Positions 1-8,525 of a DNA stretch of 64,000 nt are shown here, piece by piece. The stretch comes from Eubacteriaceae bacterium CHKCI004 (GTDB lineage Bacteria; Bacillota; Clostridia; Lachnospirales; Lachnospiraceae), in assembly GCA_900016875.1 (NCBI GenBank), contig FCNR01000042.1:47213-111212 (forward strand), in the 5' to 3' direction. Each line of letters opens with the position of its first letter. Position 1 is the first letter of the stretch. The position numbers and the translations under genes were made by a program. The notes under the pieces were generated by a model, which ran no database searches, had not been told where the DNA came from, and saw only the letters and a list, made by a program, of their open reading frames with translations.

Positions 1-2
1 CC

Positions 3-1082
3 ATGCAGCGCATCCGCGAGGCGGCGGAACAGGCAAAGAAAGAGCTTTCCACTGCCCAGAGCAGCAATATCGTGCTGCCGTATCTGATGCAGGCAAAGGG
101 AACGCCGATTCATCTGGAGACAACGCTGACCCGGGCCAGATTCCAGGAGCTGATCCAGGATCTGGTGGAGCGGACCGCCGCGCCGGTACAGCAGGCGTTA
201 AATGACGCGGGCATCGCCGCTTCCGAGCTTGGCCGTGTTCTGCTGGTGGGAGGTTCCACACGGATTCCTGCCGTCCAGGAAAAGGTTCGCATGCTGACCG
301 GAAAGGAACCGTCCAGGAATATCAATCCTGACGAATGTGTCGCCATGGGCGCTGCTGTTCTCGGCAATACATTGCAGGGCAGCTCTTTAAGTGTGGCAGG
401 CTCTGATCTGCTTCTCCTTGATGTGACGCCGATGAGTCTGTCCATCGAGACGGTGGGAGGCGTTGCCACCCGTCTGGTGGAGAGAAATACAACGCTCCCG
501 ACGAAGTATTCCCGAGTGTTCTCCACCGCCGCCCCGTATCAGCGGGATGTGGAGATTCACGTTCTTCAGGGTGAACGGCCTATGGCGAAGGATAACAAGA
601 CCATCGGAAAATTCCGGCTGAAGGGAATCCGCCGGGCTCCAGCCGGAGTGCCGCAGATTGAGGTTACCTTTGATATCGACACCAACGGAATCCTGAAAGT
701 GTCAGCCAGAGATCTGGATACCGGCAAGGAGCAGTCCATTACCATCACCGCCGATGACCGTATGAGCGACGCGGAGATCGAACAGGCCATCCGGGACGCC
801 CAGCAGTACGCCGGCCAGGATAACTTAAGGAAAGAAGCCATTGCTCTCACCGGCGACGCGCAAAAGGTTTTGAGTCAGGCGCAGCGGGCGTTGAAAAACG
901 GCAGCAAACAGATCGACCGTGCCGTGAAAAAACAGGTAAAGGGTGATATTAACGCCCTTTCCAAACTCATGGGCAAGTTCCGCCTTGACCGGATGACGGA
1001 GGATGATCTGACAGCTATCCGTCAGGCAAAATACAATCTGGAACGGTCGGCGGGAGAGATTATCGCGCAGTATGGAAACTGA
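3..1082 (+). CDS. Hsp70/DnaK-family chaperone, C-terminal part (5' end outside window)
   Basis: This is the last 359 residues of an Hsp70. The visible part begins in the nucleotide-binding domain ([15 protein letters not shown], about residue 245 of a normal DnaK). It continues with the phosphate/adenosine-binding stretch [13 protein letters not shown], the GAAVLG segment, the linker ([15 protein letters not shown]), a complete beta-sandwich substrate domain and a helical lid that ends early. It would bind exposed hydrophobic peptides in the cytosol in an ATP-controlled way. The lid is shorter than in E. coli DnaK and lacks an obvious EEVD/GGG tail, so this could be a second, DnaK-like Hsp70 rather than the main DnaK; no dnaJ or grpE is visible beside it. 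Confidence 0.9.
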   Translation: MQRIREAAEQAKKELSTAQSSNIVLPYLMQAKGTPIHLETTLTRARFQELIQDLVERTAAPVQQALNDAGIAASELGRVLLVGGSTRIPAVQEKVRMLTGKEPSRNINPDECVAMGAAVLGNTLQGSSLSVAGSDLLLLDVTPMSLSIETVGGVATRLVERNTTLPTKYSRVFSTAAPYQRDVEIHVLQGERPMAKDNKTIGKFRLKGIRRAPAGVPQIEVTFDIDTNGILKVSARDLDTGKEQSITITADDRMSDAEIEQAIRDAQQYAGQDNLRKEAIALTGDAQKVLSQAQRALKNGSKQIDRAVKKQVKGDINALSKLMGKFRLDRMTEDDLTAIRQAKYNLERSAGEIIAQYGN

Positions 1083-1162
1083 GGAAGAAAAATTTTTATA
1101 GAATATTCCTTGGATGAGTAATACATTTTGAAGAAAAGCATGTGTTCAGGAGGTGCAGAACC

Positions 1163-1546
1163 ATAAATAAATTAAGATGGAAGTTATCCAATTTTATGCA
1201 GCAGAGAAACGGCAACGACGAGATGTGCCGGACCGTGTTTATCGCCTCGATCGTCGTGTACGTTCTTTCAATCATTTTCAGAAGTTCACTGCTTTATTGG
1301 CTGGCGTTTGTGGGAATCATTTATTCACTGTTTCGTATGTTTTCCAGAAATGTGGCGGCAAGACAGAAGGAAAATCAGCAGTTCCTTCAGTTCTTCAGCC
1401 TGCAGAAAAAGCGGTTCGACATGCGGAAAGAATACCGGATTTTTACCTGTAAAGGCTGCGGACAGCATATCCGTGTGCCGCGCAAAAAAGGAAAGGTGGA
1501 AGTGACCTGCCCGATCTGCGGAAGAAAGGCCATTCACCGAACATGA
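1163..1546 (+). CDS. small membrane protein with C-terminal zinc ribbon
   Basis: The protein has an N-terminal amphipathic stretch, two closely spaced hydrophobic segments (VFIASIVVYVLSIIF and LLYWLAFVGIIYSLF) and a C-terminal CxxC...CxxC zinc ribbon (CKGCGQ and CPICGR). The start is unusual. A perfect AGGAGGTG sits at 1148-1155, 7 nt before an in-frame ATA (1163), giving an N-terminus xNKLRWKLSNFMQ. The in-frame GTG at 1142 lies upstream of that ribosome binding site, and the first in-frame ATG (1196) is about 40 nt beyond it. I chose ATA 1163. Proteins of this layout are common in Lachnospiraceae but I know no function for them. Confidence 0.7.
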   Translation: MNKLRWKLSNFMQQRNGNDEMCRTVFIASIVVYVLSIIFRSSLLYWLAFVGIIYSLFRMFSRNVAARQKENQQFLQFFSLQKKRFDMRKEYRIFTCKGCGQHIRVPRKKGKVEVTCPICGRKAIHRT

Positions 1547-1600
1547 AAGACCGACAGGATTTCGTTTTCGTTATACGGAGGTTGTCTATAATGGCGTAAG

Positions 1601-1639
1601 AAAAAGGAAGCTTTCCTGAAAAAGAAAAGCTTCCTTTTT
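1601..1639. terminator. bidirectional Rho-independent terminator
   Basis: Inverted repeat AAAAAGGAAGCTTT / AAAAGCTTCCTTTTT flanked by A-rich and T-rich ends. It lies between the convergent zinc-ribbon gene (+) and lexA (-), so it can end transcription from both sides. Confidence 0.85.
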
Positions 1640-1698
1640 GAACAATATGCAAAAAATAATCTTCAAAACCTATTGAAATTCTTATGGATTAAAAAAAC

Positions 1699-2325
1699 TT
1701 ATTGAAAAATGCGGAACAGGCCGATAACCTTTCCGACAACGGAAAAAGGAGTGGTCTGAGGTACGATAATTGGTTCCATAGCGTCATTTTCCGGCTGCAG
1801 GCGGAAATAACCGTCTTCCTTATAAAATCTCTTCACGGTGACAGAATCTTCCACCAGGGCGACGACAATCTCGCCGTCGGAAGCCGTTGGCGATTCCTCA
1901 ACAAGAATGTAATCTCCGGAAAAAATACCAACATTTATCATACTTTCACCTTTGACCTTGAGCATAAAAGTCTGTTTGTTTTTTAAAAATTCCGGTGAAA
2001 TCGGAAAATATCCTTCAATATTCTCAACAGCCAGAATCGGTTCGCCGGCTGTTACTGTACCGACAATCGGTACATTGACAAGTTCTCTTCTGGTCAGATT
2101 AAAATTATCGTCAATAATCTCGATAGCTCTCGGCTTCGTCGGGTCGCGTCGGATATATCCGTTCTTCTCCATAGTCTCCAGATGGGAATGAACGGAGGAG
2201 GTGGACTTCAGATGTACAGCCTCACAAATCTCCCGCACGGCCGGTGGATAGCCCCGGTTTAAAATCGACTCTTTTATAAATTCAAGAATCTCCTGTTGTT
2301 TAGGTGTAATCTTGCCATAACTCAT
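1699..2325 (-). CDS. lexA: LexA SOS repressor / autoprotease
   Basis: At 208 residues this is the normal LexA length. Residues 1-65 are the winged helix-turn-helix (ITPKQQEILEFI, GYPPAVREI, STSSVHSHLE) that binds SOS boxes. The S24 peptidase domain has the Ala93-Gly94 self-cleavage bond (VTAGEP), catalytic Ser128 (KGESMI) and Lys165 (TVKRF). RecA-stimulated self-cleavage would derepress the SOS regulon, which clearly includes the divergent LysM gene. Several LexA boxes in the shared upstream region point to autoregulation. Confidence 0.97.
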   Translation of the reverse strand: MSYGKITPKQQEILEFIKESILNRGYPPAVREICEAVHLKSTSSVHSHLETMEKNGYIRRDPTKPRAIEIIDDNFNLTRRELVNVPIVGTVTAGEPILAVENIEGYFPISPEFLKNKQTFMLKVKGESMINVGIFSGDYILVEESPTASDGEIVVALVEDSVTVKRFYKEDGYFRLQPENDAMEPIIVPQTTPFSVVGKVIGLFRIFQ

Positions 2326-2432
2326 ATCAGAACTCCTTTTCAGTCAAACGTATGTTTTGTTCTCTACATTTTAACACTTTATACATAAGAAAACAAGTGT
2401 TTTCGAATATGTTTTCGGTTTTTCCACGTAAA

Positions 2433-2522
2433 AGAAAATATGTTCGAAAAAATGTTCGAAACCTGTTGACAAGAGAAAGTATGTTCGGTATAATGCAAAC
2501 AAATGTACGAAACATATGTTTG
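2433..2522 (+). promoter_or_regulatory. cluster of LexA boxes and SOS promoter between lexA and the yneA-like gene
   Basis: Gram-positive LexA boxes follow CGAAC-N4-GTTCG. Close matches are at 2433-2446 (AGAAAATATGTTCG, 12/14 counting N positions), 2474-2487 (AGAAAGTATGTTCG), 2496-2509 (CAAACAAATGTACG) and 2509-2522 (GAAACATATGTTTG). A strong promoter, TTGACA (2466-2471), 17 bp, TATAAT (2489-2494), drives the plus-strand gene, and one box fills its spacer, so bound LexA would block RNA polymerase directly. A further weaker half-site-like element lies closer to lexA near 2344. Confidence 0.85.
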
Positions 2523-2561
2523 CATATTATGAAGAGTTATGTCATACTGGAGGGATAAGAG

Positions 2562-3035
2562 ATGGAAGGAAGAGCAAGAACTTATAATTGGACACCGTAT
2601 CACAGTAATACAGAGAAGGCGGACAGAGAACGAAGCATTCATAAAGCATCGTCAGACAGATATGGCGTGAACGTCAGAAGATCCGTGAAAGCGCAGTATG
2701 CCCGCCGGCAGGCACGCCAGTCTTCCGGAAGCGGCAGCAAGCTGATCTTTCTGATTGCGGTTTCCGCCATGCTGTTGTTTGCGGGCATCGTTTTCTTTTC
2801 AGGTATGACGCCATCCGGTATGTCTGTCGTTGAGGCGAACCAGCAGCTTGGGGAGCTTCAGTACAGAATTATCGAGATTCAGAAAGGTGACAGCCTCTGG
2901 AGCATCGCAAAAGAGAACATGAATCCGGGATTTAACGATATTTTCGATTATATCCGCGAGGTGAAGCGATGTAACCAGCTTGACTCCGATAAGATTACCG
3001 CCGGGAATTATCTGATGATTCCTTATTACGAATAA
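2562..3035 (+). CDS. LysM-domain membrane protein, YneA-like SOS cell-division inhibitor
   Basis: The 157-residue protein has a basic N-terminal cytoplasmic part, one transmembrane helix (about residues 61-81, LIFLIAVSAMLLFAGIVFF) and a C-terminal LysM domain (about 101-154, with YRIIEIQKGDSLWSIAKE). In B. subtilis the LysM protein YneA is divergent from lexA, is under LexA control and delays septation during DNA damage. The same layout, orientation and promoter boxes occur here. The N-terminal extension is longer than in B. subtilis YneA, so the function is inferred from context and domain. Confidence 0.75.
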   Translation: MEGRARTYNWTPYHSNTEKADRERSIHKASSDRYGVNVRRSVKAQYARRQARQSSGSGSKLIFLIAVSAMLLFAGIVFFSGMTPSGMSVVEANQQLGELQYRIIEIQKGDSLWSIAKENMNPGFNDIFDYIREVKRCNQLDSDKITAGNYLMIPYYE

Positions 3036-3092
3036 GCCGTTTTTGTCGTGTGGTTTTATGAAGATTTCCGCATAATATAATTATATTAGTCT

Positions 3093-3145
3093 GGCACCTG
3101 TACTTTCTGATAAACGTTTATAGAGGACAGGTGCCTTCTGTTTTT
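3093..3145 (+). terminator. Rho-independent terminator after the LysM gene
   Basis: Stem GGCACCTGT / ACAGGTGCC with a loop of about 25 nt followed by TTCTGTTTTT. It separates the SOS gene from the thioredoxin operon. Confidence 0.75.
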
Positions 3146-3153
3146 CGGCTTTT

Positions 3154-3168
3154 TGTGATAAAATCACA
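3154..3168 (+). promoter_or_regulatory. Crp/Fnr-type operator upstream of the thioredoxin operon
   Basis: TGTGATAAAATCACA is a perfect inverted repeat (TGTGA-N5-TCACA) 61 bp before the thioredoxin start. A second TGTGAT half lies at 3185-3190. It matches the half-sites used by Crp/Fnr-family proteins, and a Crp/Fnr-family gene lies at the far end of the same operon on the other strand, so that protein is the obvious candidate regulator. Confidence 0.65.
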
Positions 3169-3229
3169 GAAAAGAATCTTTTCCTGTGATAAGCTGGCAT
3201 CATCAAGATTTGAACAGGAGGAAAAATAA

Positions 3230-3535
3230 ATGTCAGCATTAAATATAACAAAACAGAATTTTCAGGAGGAAGTCCTTAACAGTGATAAGAAGGTGTTGAT
3301 CGATTTCTGGGCTGCATGGTGCGGTCCGTGCCGCAGAGTCTCTCCGGTTATCGAGGAGATTGCGGAGGAAAGACCGGACGTCAAAGTATGTAAGGTCAAT
3401 GTAGATGAGCAGCAGGAACTGGCAGCAGAGTTTCAGATTATGAGTATCCCCGCGCTGGTCGTTATGGAACATGGAAAGATTGTGAACCAGTCAGTGGGTG
3501 CGCGGCCGAAAGCACAGATATTAGATTTGTTATAG
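3230..3535 (+). CDS. thioredoxin
   Basis: The 101-residue protein has the classical WCGPC redox site ([14 protein letters not shown]) and the cis-Pro segment MSIPALVVM. It is a cytosolic disulfide reductant. A good ribosome binding site (AGGAGGAAAAATA) precedes the ATG. It is the first gene of a three-gene set with a rhodanese and a CoA-disulfide reductase, which suggests a role in thiol/persulfide homeostasis rather than the general thioredoxin role. No thioredoxin reductase is adjacent. Confidence 0.93.
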   Translation: MSALNITKQNFQEEVLNSDKKVLIDFWAAWCGPCRRVSPVIEEIAEERPDVKVCKVNVDEQQELAAEFQIMSIPALVVMEHGKIVNQSVGARPKAQILDLL

Positions 3536-3546
3536 GGGAGACGCCA

Positions 3547-3867
3547 ATGAATCTATTCGATTTTTTCAGAACAGAAGATATTAATGAAGGAGTACGTCAG
3601 TTTGAACAGACGTCGGAAGCAGTACTTCTGGATGTAAGAACGGCAGAAGAATATCAGGAGGGGCATATCCCGAAAAGTATAAATATTCCCCTCCATGAGA
3701 TTTTTGAAGTGGCCGAGATTATTTCTAATCATAACATTCCGTTATACGTATACTGTCAGAGCGGGGCAAGAAGCGGCCAGGCAGTGGAGAGCTTGAAGAA
3801 AATGGGATATACAGAAGTAAAAAATATTGGTGGAATCAACCAATACAGAGGAAAGGTGGAGAAGTAA
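3547..3867 (+). CDS. single-domain rhodanese (sulfurtransferase)
   Basis: The 106-residue rhodanese-fold protein carries VLLDVRTAEEYQEGHIP near the N-terminus and the active loop CQSGARSG with the persulfide-carrying Cys. It would move sulfane sulfur to thiols. It starts 11 bp after the thioredoxin stop and is followed almost at once by a CoA-disulfide reductase that carries its own rhodanese domain, so the operon has two rhodanese modules. Confidence 0.92.
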   Translation: MNLFDFFRTEDINEGVRQFEQTSEAVLLDVRTAEEYQEGHIPKSINIPLHEIFEVAEIISNHNIPLYVYCQSGARSGQAVESLKKMGYTEVKNIGGINQYRGKVEK

Positions 3868-3868
3868 C

Positions 3869-5572
3869 ATGAGTAAAAAGATTATTATTGTCGGCGGAGT
3901 AGCAGGGGGAGCAACAGCCGCGGCACGTATTCGCAGACTTGACGAGCAGGCAGAGATCATCGTCTTCGAACGTTCCGGTTTCGTATCTTATGCCAACTGC
4001 GGACTTCCATACTATATTGGAGGAGTGATTCAGGACAAAGAAGAACTGACGCTGCAGACGCCGGAGAATTTCCGGGAGCGTTTTCGGATTGATGTGCGGG
4101 TGCGGCATGAAGTCACTGCGATCCATCCTGACAAAAAAACAGTATCTGTGAAGAATTTAAAGACCGGCGAAGAATTCGAAGAAAACTATGACAAGCTTCT
4201 GCTATCTCCAGGAGCAAGACCGGTGCAGCCGAATCTGCCGGGAGTCGGCATTGATAATCTTTTTACATTGCGGACTGTGGAAGATACACTTCGTATTCGT
4301 GAATTTGTCCTGAAAGAAAAGCCAAAGTCCGCTGTTCTTGCAGGCGGCGGCTATATTGGACTGGAAGTCGCGGAGAATCTTCGGGAACTTGGCATGGATG
4401 TGACTATTGTGCAGCGACCAAACCAGGTTTTGAATCCGCTGGATTATGAGATGGCAACCTTTGTTCATGCAAAGATGCGCGAAAAAGGAATTCATTTGAT
4501 GCTTGGCCATTCCGTAGAAGGGTTTGAACAAAAAGACGGCAAAACTATGGTCATATTAAAAGACGGCGAACCATTGAAGACTGATATGGTGATTCTTGCC
4601 ATCGGTGTGGCGCCGGATACCCGCCTCGCCAAAGATGCGGGTATCTCTCTCGGCATCAAAAACAGCATCGTTGTCAATGAGCGCATGGAAACATCCGCGC
4701 CGGATATCTATGCCGTTGGTGATGCAGTAGAGGTTCATCACCGGATTACCGGGCAGAAAGCGTTGATATCTCTGGCCGGGCCAGCCAATAAACAAGGCCG
4801 GATTGCTGCCGATAATATCTGTGGAGGCAACAGTTCCTACAAAGGTTCTCAGGGTTCTTCTGTCATCAAAATATTTGATATGACAGTGGCGACAACAGGT
4901 CTGAATGAACAGGCAGCAAAGCAGGCAGGTATTGACTGTGATAAAGTATATTTGTCTCCGGCCAGCCATGCATCTTACTATCCGGGCGGCACCATGATGA
5001 CCATGAAGGTGCTTTTCGAAAAGGAGACCTACCGGCTTCTCGGCGCACAGATCATCGGTTATGATGGTGTGGATAAGAGAATTGATGTTCTTGCCACTGC
5101 GATGGCTGCAGGAATGTCTGCCCTGGAGCTTCAGGATCTCGATCTGGCATATGCGCCTCCGTATTCTTCTGCAAAGGATCCGGTAAATATGGCAGGCTTT
5201 ATGATTGATAACATTGAAACTGGTACTTTAAAACAGTTTTTCTGGGATGAAGTTGGAGAGCTTCCTGACGACGGCAGCGTCGTTTTGCTTGATACCCGGA
5301 CGACTGAAGAATATGGAAGAGGGCATATCAACGGATTTGTCAATATCCCTCTGGATGAACTCAGAGAGAGAATTGGAGAGATCAGGAGAGGTTTTCCGGT
5401 ATATGTAATGTGCCAGAGCGGCCTGCGCAGTTATCTTTCCTGCCGTATTCTGGCACAAAATGGATTTGACTGCTATAACTTCTCCGGAGGTTATCGTCTC
5501 TATGAGACGATATACCGGGACTGCGTTGCGGCTAAACAGTCTTATCCATGCGGTATGGATAAGATAAATTAG
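3869..5572 (+). CDS. CoA-disulfide / CoA-persulfide reductase with C-terminal rhodanese domain
   Basis: The 567-residue flavoprotein has an N-terminal FAD-binding GGVAGGATAAA, the single active cysteine in YANCGLPYYIGG (the CoADR/Nox family pattern), an NAD(P)-binding GGGYIGLEVAENL, a second FAD motif YAVGDAVE, and a dimerisation domain. The rhodanese domain covers roughly residues 465-560, with active Cys in CQSGLRS. Fused enzymes of this family reduce CoA disulfide, polysulfide or CoA persulfide with NAD(P)H. I chose the ATG at 3869 (preceded by AGGTGGAG), 2 bp after the rhodanese stop; an upstream in-frame start would overlap that gene. Confidence 0.92.
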   Translation: MSKKIIIVGGVAGGATAAARIRRLDEQAEIIVFERSGFVSYANCGLPYYIGGVIQDKEELTLQTPENFRERFRIDVRVRHEVTAIHPDKKTVSVKNLKTGEEFEENYDKLLLSPGARPVQPNLPGVGIDNLFTLRTVEDTLRIREFVLKEKPKSAVLAGGGYIGLEVAENLRELGMDVTIVQRPNQVLNPLDYEMATFVHAKMREKGIHLMLGHSVEGFEQKDGKTMVILKDGEPLKTDMVILAIGVAPDTRLAKDAGISLGIKNSIVVNERMETSAPDIYAVGDAVEVHHRITGQKALISLAGPANKQGRIAADNICGGNSSYKGSQGSSVIKIFDMTVATTGLNEQAAKQAGIDCDKVYLSPASHASYYPGGTMMTMKVLFEKETYRLLGAQIIGYDGVDKRIDVLATAMAAGMSALELQDLDLAYAPPYSSAKDPVNMAGFMIDNIETGTLKQFFWDEVGELPDDGSVVLLDTRTTEEYGRGHINGFVNIPLDELRERIGEIRRGFPVYVMCQSGLRSYLSCRILAQNGFDCYNFSGGYRLYETIYRDCVAAKQSYPCGMDKIN

Positions 5573-6243
5573 TCTATTTCTGCCAGGTTCTGTATTCTTT
5601 TGTGGTCAATGATTTCGATGGTTCCCCGGCTCAGACGAATGAGTTGTTCATTCTGAAAATAACGGAGCATTCGTGTGACCACTTCCCTGGCAGTTCCAAG
5701 ATGGTTGGCAATCTTCTCATGGGTGATTTTTATAATATCACTTTCCTCGATATTGCTTTCTTCCATGAGAAAGGCTGCCAGCCGTTTATCGAAACTCTTC
5801 CAGAGTACCTGCTCCATGAGCCACATGACTTCAGAGAATCGACCGGCAATCACCTGATTGACGAAATTAGAGACTGGCAGAGATTCATCCATGAGCTTTT
5901 TAAATATATCCGGCGGGATGATCCACAGTTCACTGTCTTTTTCTGCTTCGATAGTGATATCAAATTGCAGATTGCGAAGCATGCAGGAGGCGGAAAACAT
6001 GCAGGTGTCCCGGTCGAACAGGCGATATATAGTAATTTCCCGGCCTTCCTGAGAGAGGATGTAGGCCCGCAGCTGACCTGAAGAGACAAGTAAAAGACCA
6101 AGGCAATCACTGGAACCGTTATGAATAACGATTCCTTTTTTTACGGTTCTTTTTACTGCAGAAGAAATCAGGAGCTCCTGCTGGTATGGTGTAAGTTCTT
6201 CCCAAAAAGGGAAAAAATCAGAAATATTCATGATATTCTCCAT
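5569..6243 (-). CDS. Crp/Fnr-family transcription regulator
   Basis: The 224-residue protein has an N-terminal cyclic-nucleotide-binding-fold sensor (about 15-130) and a C-terminal winged HTH with TREVVTRMLRYFQNEQLI. No cysteine cluster of the Fnr [4Fe-4S] type is visible. It is tail-to-tail with the CoA-disulfide reductase gene (4 bp overlap). The palindromic Crp/Fnr-like site before the thioredoxin gene makes that operon a likely target. The signal it senses is unknown; sulfur or redox is an inference from context. Confidence 0.88.
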   Translation of the reverse strand: MENIMNISDFFPFWEELTPYQQELLISSAVKRTVKKGIVIHNGSSDCLGLLLVSSGQLRAYILSQEGREITIYRLFDRDTCMFSASCMLRNLQFDITIEAEKDSELWIIPPDIFKKLMDESLPVSNFVNQVIAGRFSEVMWLMEQVLWKSFDKRLAAFLMEESNIEESDIIKITHEKIANHLGTAREVVTRMLRYFQNEQLIRLSRGTIEIIDHKRIQNLAEID

Positions 6244-6266
6244 TCTGTTACATTTTATAATGCGCT

Positions 6267-7319
6267 CTAGGGTTCCCGAAGCTTCACTTTGCCGGCAGCT
6301 TTGCGGCGTCGCTCGTCTTCGATGGCGGCATAATGTTTCCTGGTTGTATTGACGTCTTTATGTCCAAGCACATCTGCCACCAGATAAATGTCTCCGGTCT
6401 CTTTATAAAGCTGTGTGCCATAGGTACTTCTAAGTTTGTGAGGAGTAATATTTTTTAAAGTTGTCACCGTCCGAGAATATTTTTTTACCAGATTTTCCAC
6501 CGCACGAACACTGATACGGCTGCGCTGCATGGACAGGAAAAGAGCGTCCTCGGATCCTTCTTTTGCTGTGATCAGCTCTCGCTCGTCAAGATAATCAAGA
6601 AGAGCCTCCCTGACTTCATCACCGAAATACAGGATTACTTCCGAACCTCCCTTGCGCAGAATCCTCATGCCGTTGGTGTCAAAATCCAGATCCTGAATAT
6701 CAAGGCCGACACACTCGGATACACGTATTCCTGTACCGAGAAGAAGGGTCAGCATGGCAAGATCTCTGGTTTTTGTTTTATTGTGGTATTTCTGCTGAGA
6801 TTTTGTCAGTTTGTCGCCATTCTCCACAGAATCCAGCAGCTTGGCGATTTCATCAACTTCCAGACGAACAATGGCTTGTTCATGCTTTTTGGGCATATTT
6901 AAAAGACTGGCCGGATTATTTTGAATCTTTTGTTTGCGGTAGAAAAATTTATAAAAAGATCGGATGCTTGCCGCTTTGCGCATCCTTCCCCGTTCTTCGT
7001 TGGTATGTACTTTATTGTCCGGATCTTCATAAAGTTTGATATAATCCAGATATTCTTCCAGTTGTGTGAGAGTTATTTTATCGAGTACACTCAACGGCCA
7101 CGATTTTACCGGTCCTTCCTCCAGATTCGGGTATTCTTCCTCCAGAAAACGGAAAAATATGCGGAGATCGTATCCGTAGGCAATTCTTGTACGAGAGGAA
7201 GTAGTAGGTTCAATTCCGCGGAAAAATTCTTTGCAAAAATCGGGAAGTTCCCGGCAGAGTTTCCGCAGACGCTTCTCGTTTTCAATGTTGATCTGGTCTG
7301 AATAACTGGCCCCCTGCAC
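6267..7319 (-). CDS. XerC/XerD-type tyrosine recombinase
   Basis: About 350 residues, with an N-terminal SAM-like core-binding domain (about 35-135) and a catalytic domain with Arg in GTGIRVSECVGLDI, the Lys hairpin LRKGGSEVI, HKLRSTYG (HxxR), and LGHKDVNTTRKHY carrying the last His and the nucleophilic Tyr. The best start is GTG at 7319, 9 nt after AAGGAGG; the GTG at 7328 abuts the ribosome binding site. No integrase-type neighbours or att repeats are visible, so it is more likely chromosomal (XerD-like) than a prophage integrase. Confidence 0.9.
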   Translation of the reverse strand: MQGASYSDQINIENEKRLRKLCRELPDFCKEFFRGIEPTTSSRTRIAYGYDLRIFFRFLEEEYPNLEEGPVKSWPLSVLDKITLTQLEEYLDYIKLYEDPDNKVHTNEERGRMRKAASIRSFYKFFYRKQKIQNNPASLLNMPKKHEQAIVRLEVDEIAKLLDSVENGDKLTKSQQKYHNKTKTRDLAMLTLLLGTGIRVSECVGLDIQDLDFDTNGMRILRKGGSEVILYFGDEVREALLDYLDERELITAKEGSEDALFLSMQRSRISVRAVENLVKKYSRTVTTLKNITPHKLRSTYGTQLYKETGDIYLVADVLGHKDVNTTRKHYAAIEDERRRKAAGKVKLREP

Positions 7320-7454
7320 AGCATCCACCTCCTTGTCAGTAAAGCAGAATCAATGATTTATTTTGATTCTGTCCGTATCAAATGCAAATAACTTCATTAA
7401 AACATTATTATTATAACACACTTTATCGGAAATAGAATAAATTTTGCAAAAAGA

Positions 7455-7480
7455 AAGTGTTATTTAATTAAATAACACTT
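7455..7480. other. 26-bp perfect palindrome
   Basis: AAGTGTTATTT-AATT-AAATAACACTT is perfectly self-complementary. It lies in the gap between the recombinase gene and the ttcA-like gene, both on the minus strand. It could form the hairpin of a terminator for neither gene cleanly, because no T-run follows; an operator or recombination site are alternatives. Confidence 0.5.
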
Positions 7481-7517
7481 CTAGAAAAATATCTTTACTT
7501 TTATAAAAACGAAGAAA

Positions 7518-8249
7518 CTACTTTTCTGAAACCGGCGGACATTTTGGATTTATGAGACCGTTTACGATAGCTCGGAACATCCGTGCCTTTGCTCCCGGGT
7601 TCTCGTGATTTAATTGATTGACCAGATTCTTAGCATATTCACGTTTGGTAGTTCCATCTACCGGACACGGGCTTTTTACAACCGGAAGCTGGTTGGCTTC
7701 CACAAATCCCTTTACGTCTCCCTCATACAGATACATCAACGGGCGGATCAGAGTGAGCCCGGTCCTGTCCAGGTATGTGACAGGAGAGAAGGTGTGGAGT
7801 CTTCCTTCATAGATCAGAGACATCATCATAGTCTCAATGATATCATCTTTGTGATGGGCGTAAGCAACCTTATTACATCCTATTTTTTTTACGACTTCAT
7901 TGAGAGCGCCCTTACGCATTTTGGCGCAGAGAGAACAGGGATTGCTTTCGTTACGAACATCAAAGACAATCTCAGCAATATCAGTTTTGATAACTTCATA
8001 TTCTACTTTTAATGTATCGCAAAGTTCACGGATTTTTTCCAGATTCAGATTCTGAAATCCCAGATCAACAGTGACAGCTACGATATCAAACTTTTTTGGG
8101 TAGAAATAACGAAGGTGGGCGAGAGCATAAAGCAGCGTCAGGCTGTCTTTCCCTCCGGAGATTCCCACGGCAATTTTGTCATTTTCCTCAATCATTCCGT
8201 ATTCATCGATGGCTTTTCTTGTATAGCTTAATAATTGCTGTAATTTCAT
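7518..8249 (-). CDS. TtcA-family tRNA thiolation enzyme (PP-loop ATPase)
   Basis: The 243-residue protein has the PP-loop SGGKDSLTLLYAL, the CSLCAKMRKG cysteine pair, HHKDD, and a later conserved Cys (KSPCPVDG), all typical of TtcA-like enzymes. These use ATP and an Fe-S cluster to thiolate cytidine 32 of tRNA. I chose ATG 8249, preceded by GAAAGGAACCG; the longer frame starting at 8324 adds 25 residues outside the family. Firmicute TtcA-like proteins may have other tRNA or small-molecule targets. Confidence 0.85.
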   Translation of the reverse strand: MKLQQLLSYTRKAIDEYGMIEENDKIAVGISGGKDSLTLLYALAHLRYFYPKKFDIVAVTVDLGFQNLNLEKIRELCDTLKVEYEVIKTDIAEIVFDVRNESNPCSLCAKMRKGALNEVVKKIGCNKVAYAHHKDDIIETMMMSLIYEGRLHTFSPVTYLDRTGLTLIRPLMYLYEGDVKGFVEANQLPVVKSPCPVDGTTKREYAKNLVNQLNHENPGAKARMFRAIVNGLINPKCPPVSEK

Positions 8250-8525
8250 TTTTATCGGTTCCTTTCTCAATGCGTAACAATCAAAAAATATACCATGAAA
8301 GCGCTGCCTGATAATTGGTATCACCTATTTGGCAGAATGCTTCATGGCGAAACTGCTAAGATGATAGCATGTATTTTTTTTAAATTCAATACATAAGATT
8401 TTTTAACGGATATTATTTATGGGGAAAGATGGAATTCAATATATGAGGTACGCTGAAATTTCATTTTTGTTTTTGCATATAAATCATGGTATAATATGCA
8501 AAAGAATCAGCATAAAGGAGGAAAC

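Noticed and set aside
6267..7319. Prophage integrase
   Set aside because: The tyrosine recombinase has no phage neighbours, no nearby tRNA and no direct-repeat att sites that I can see.
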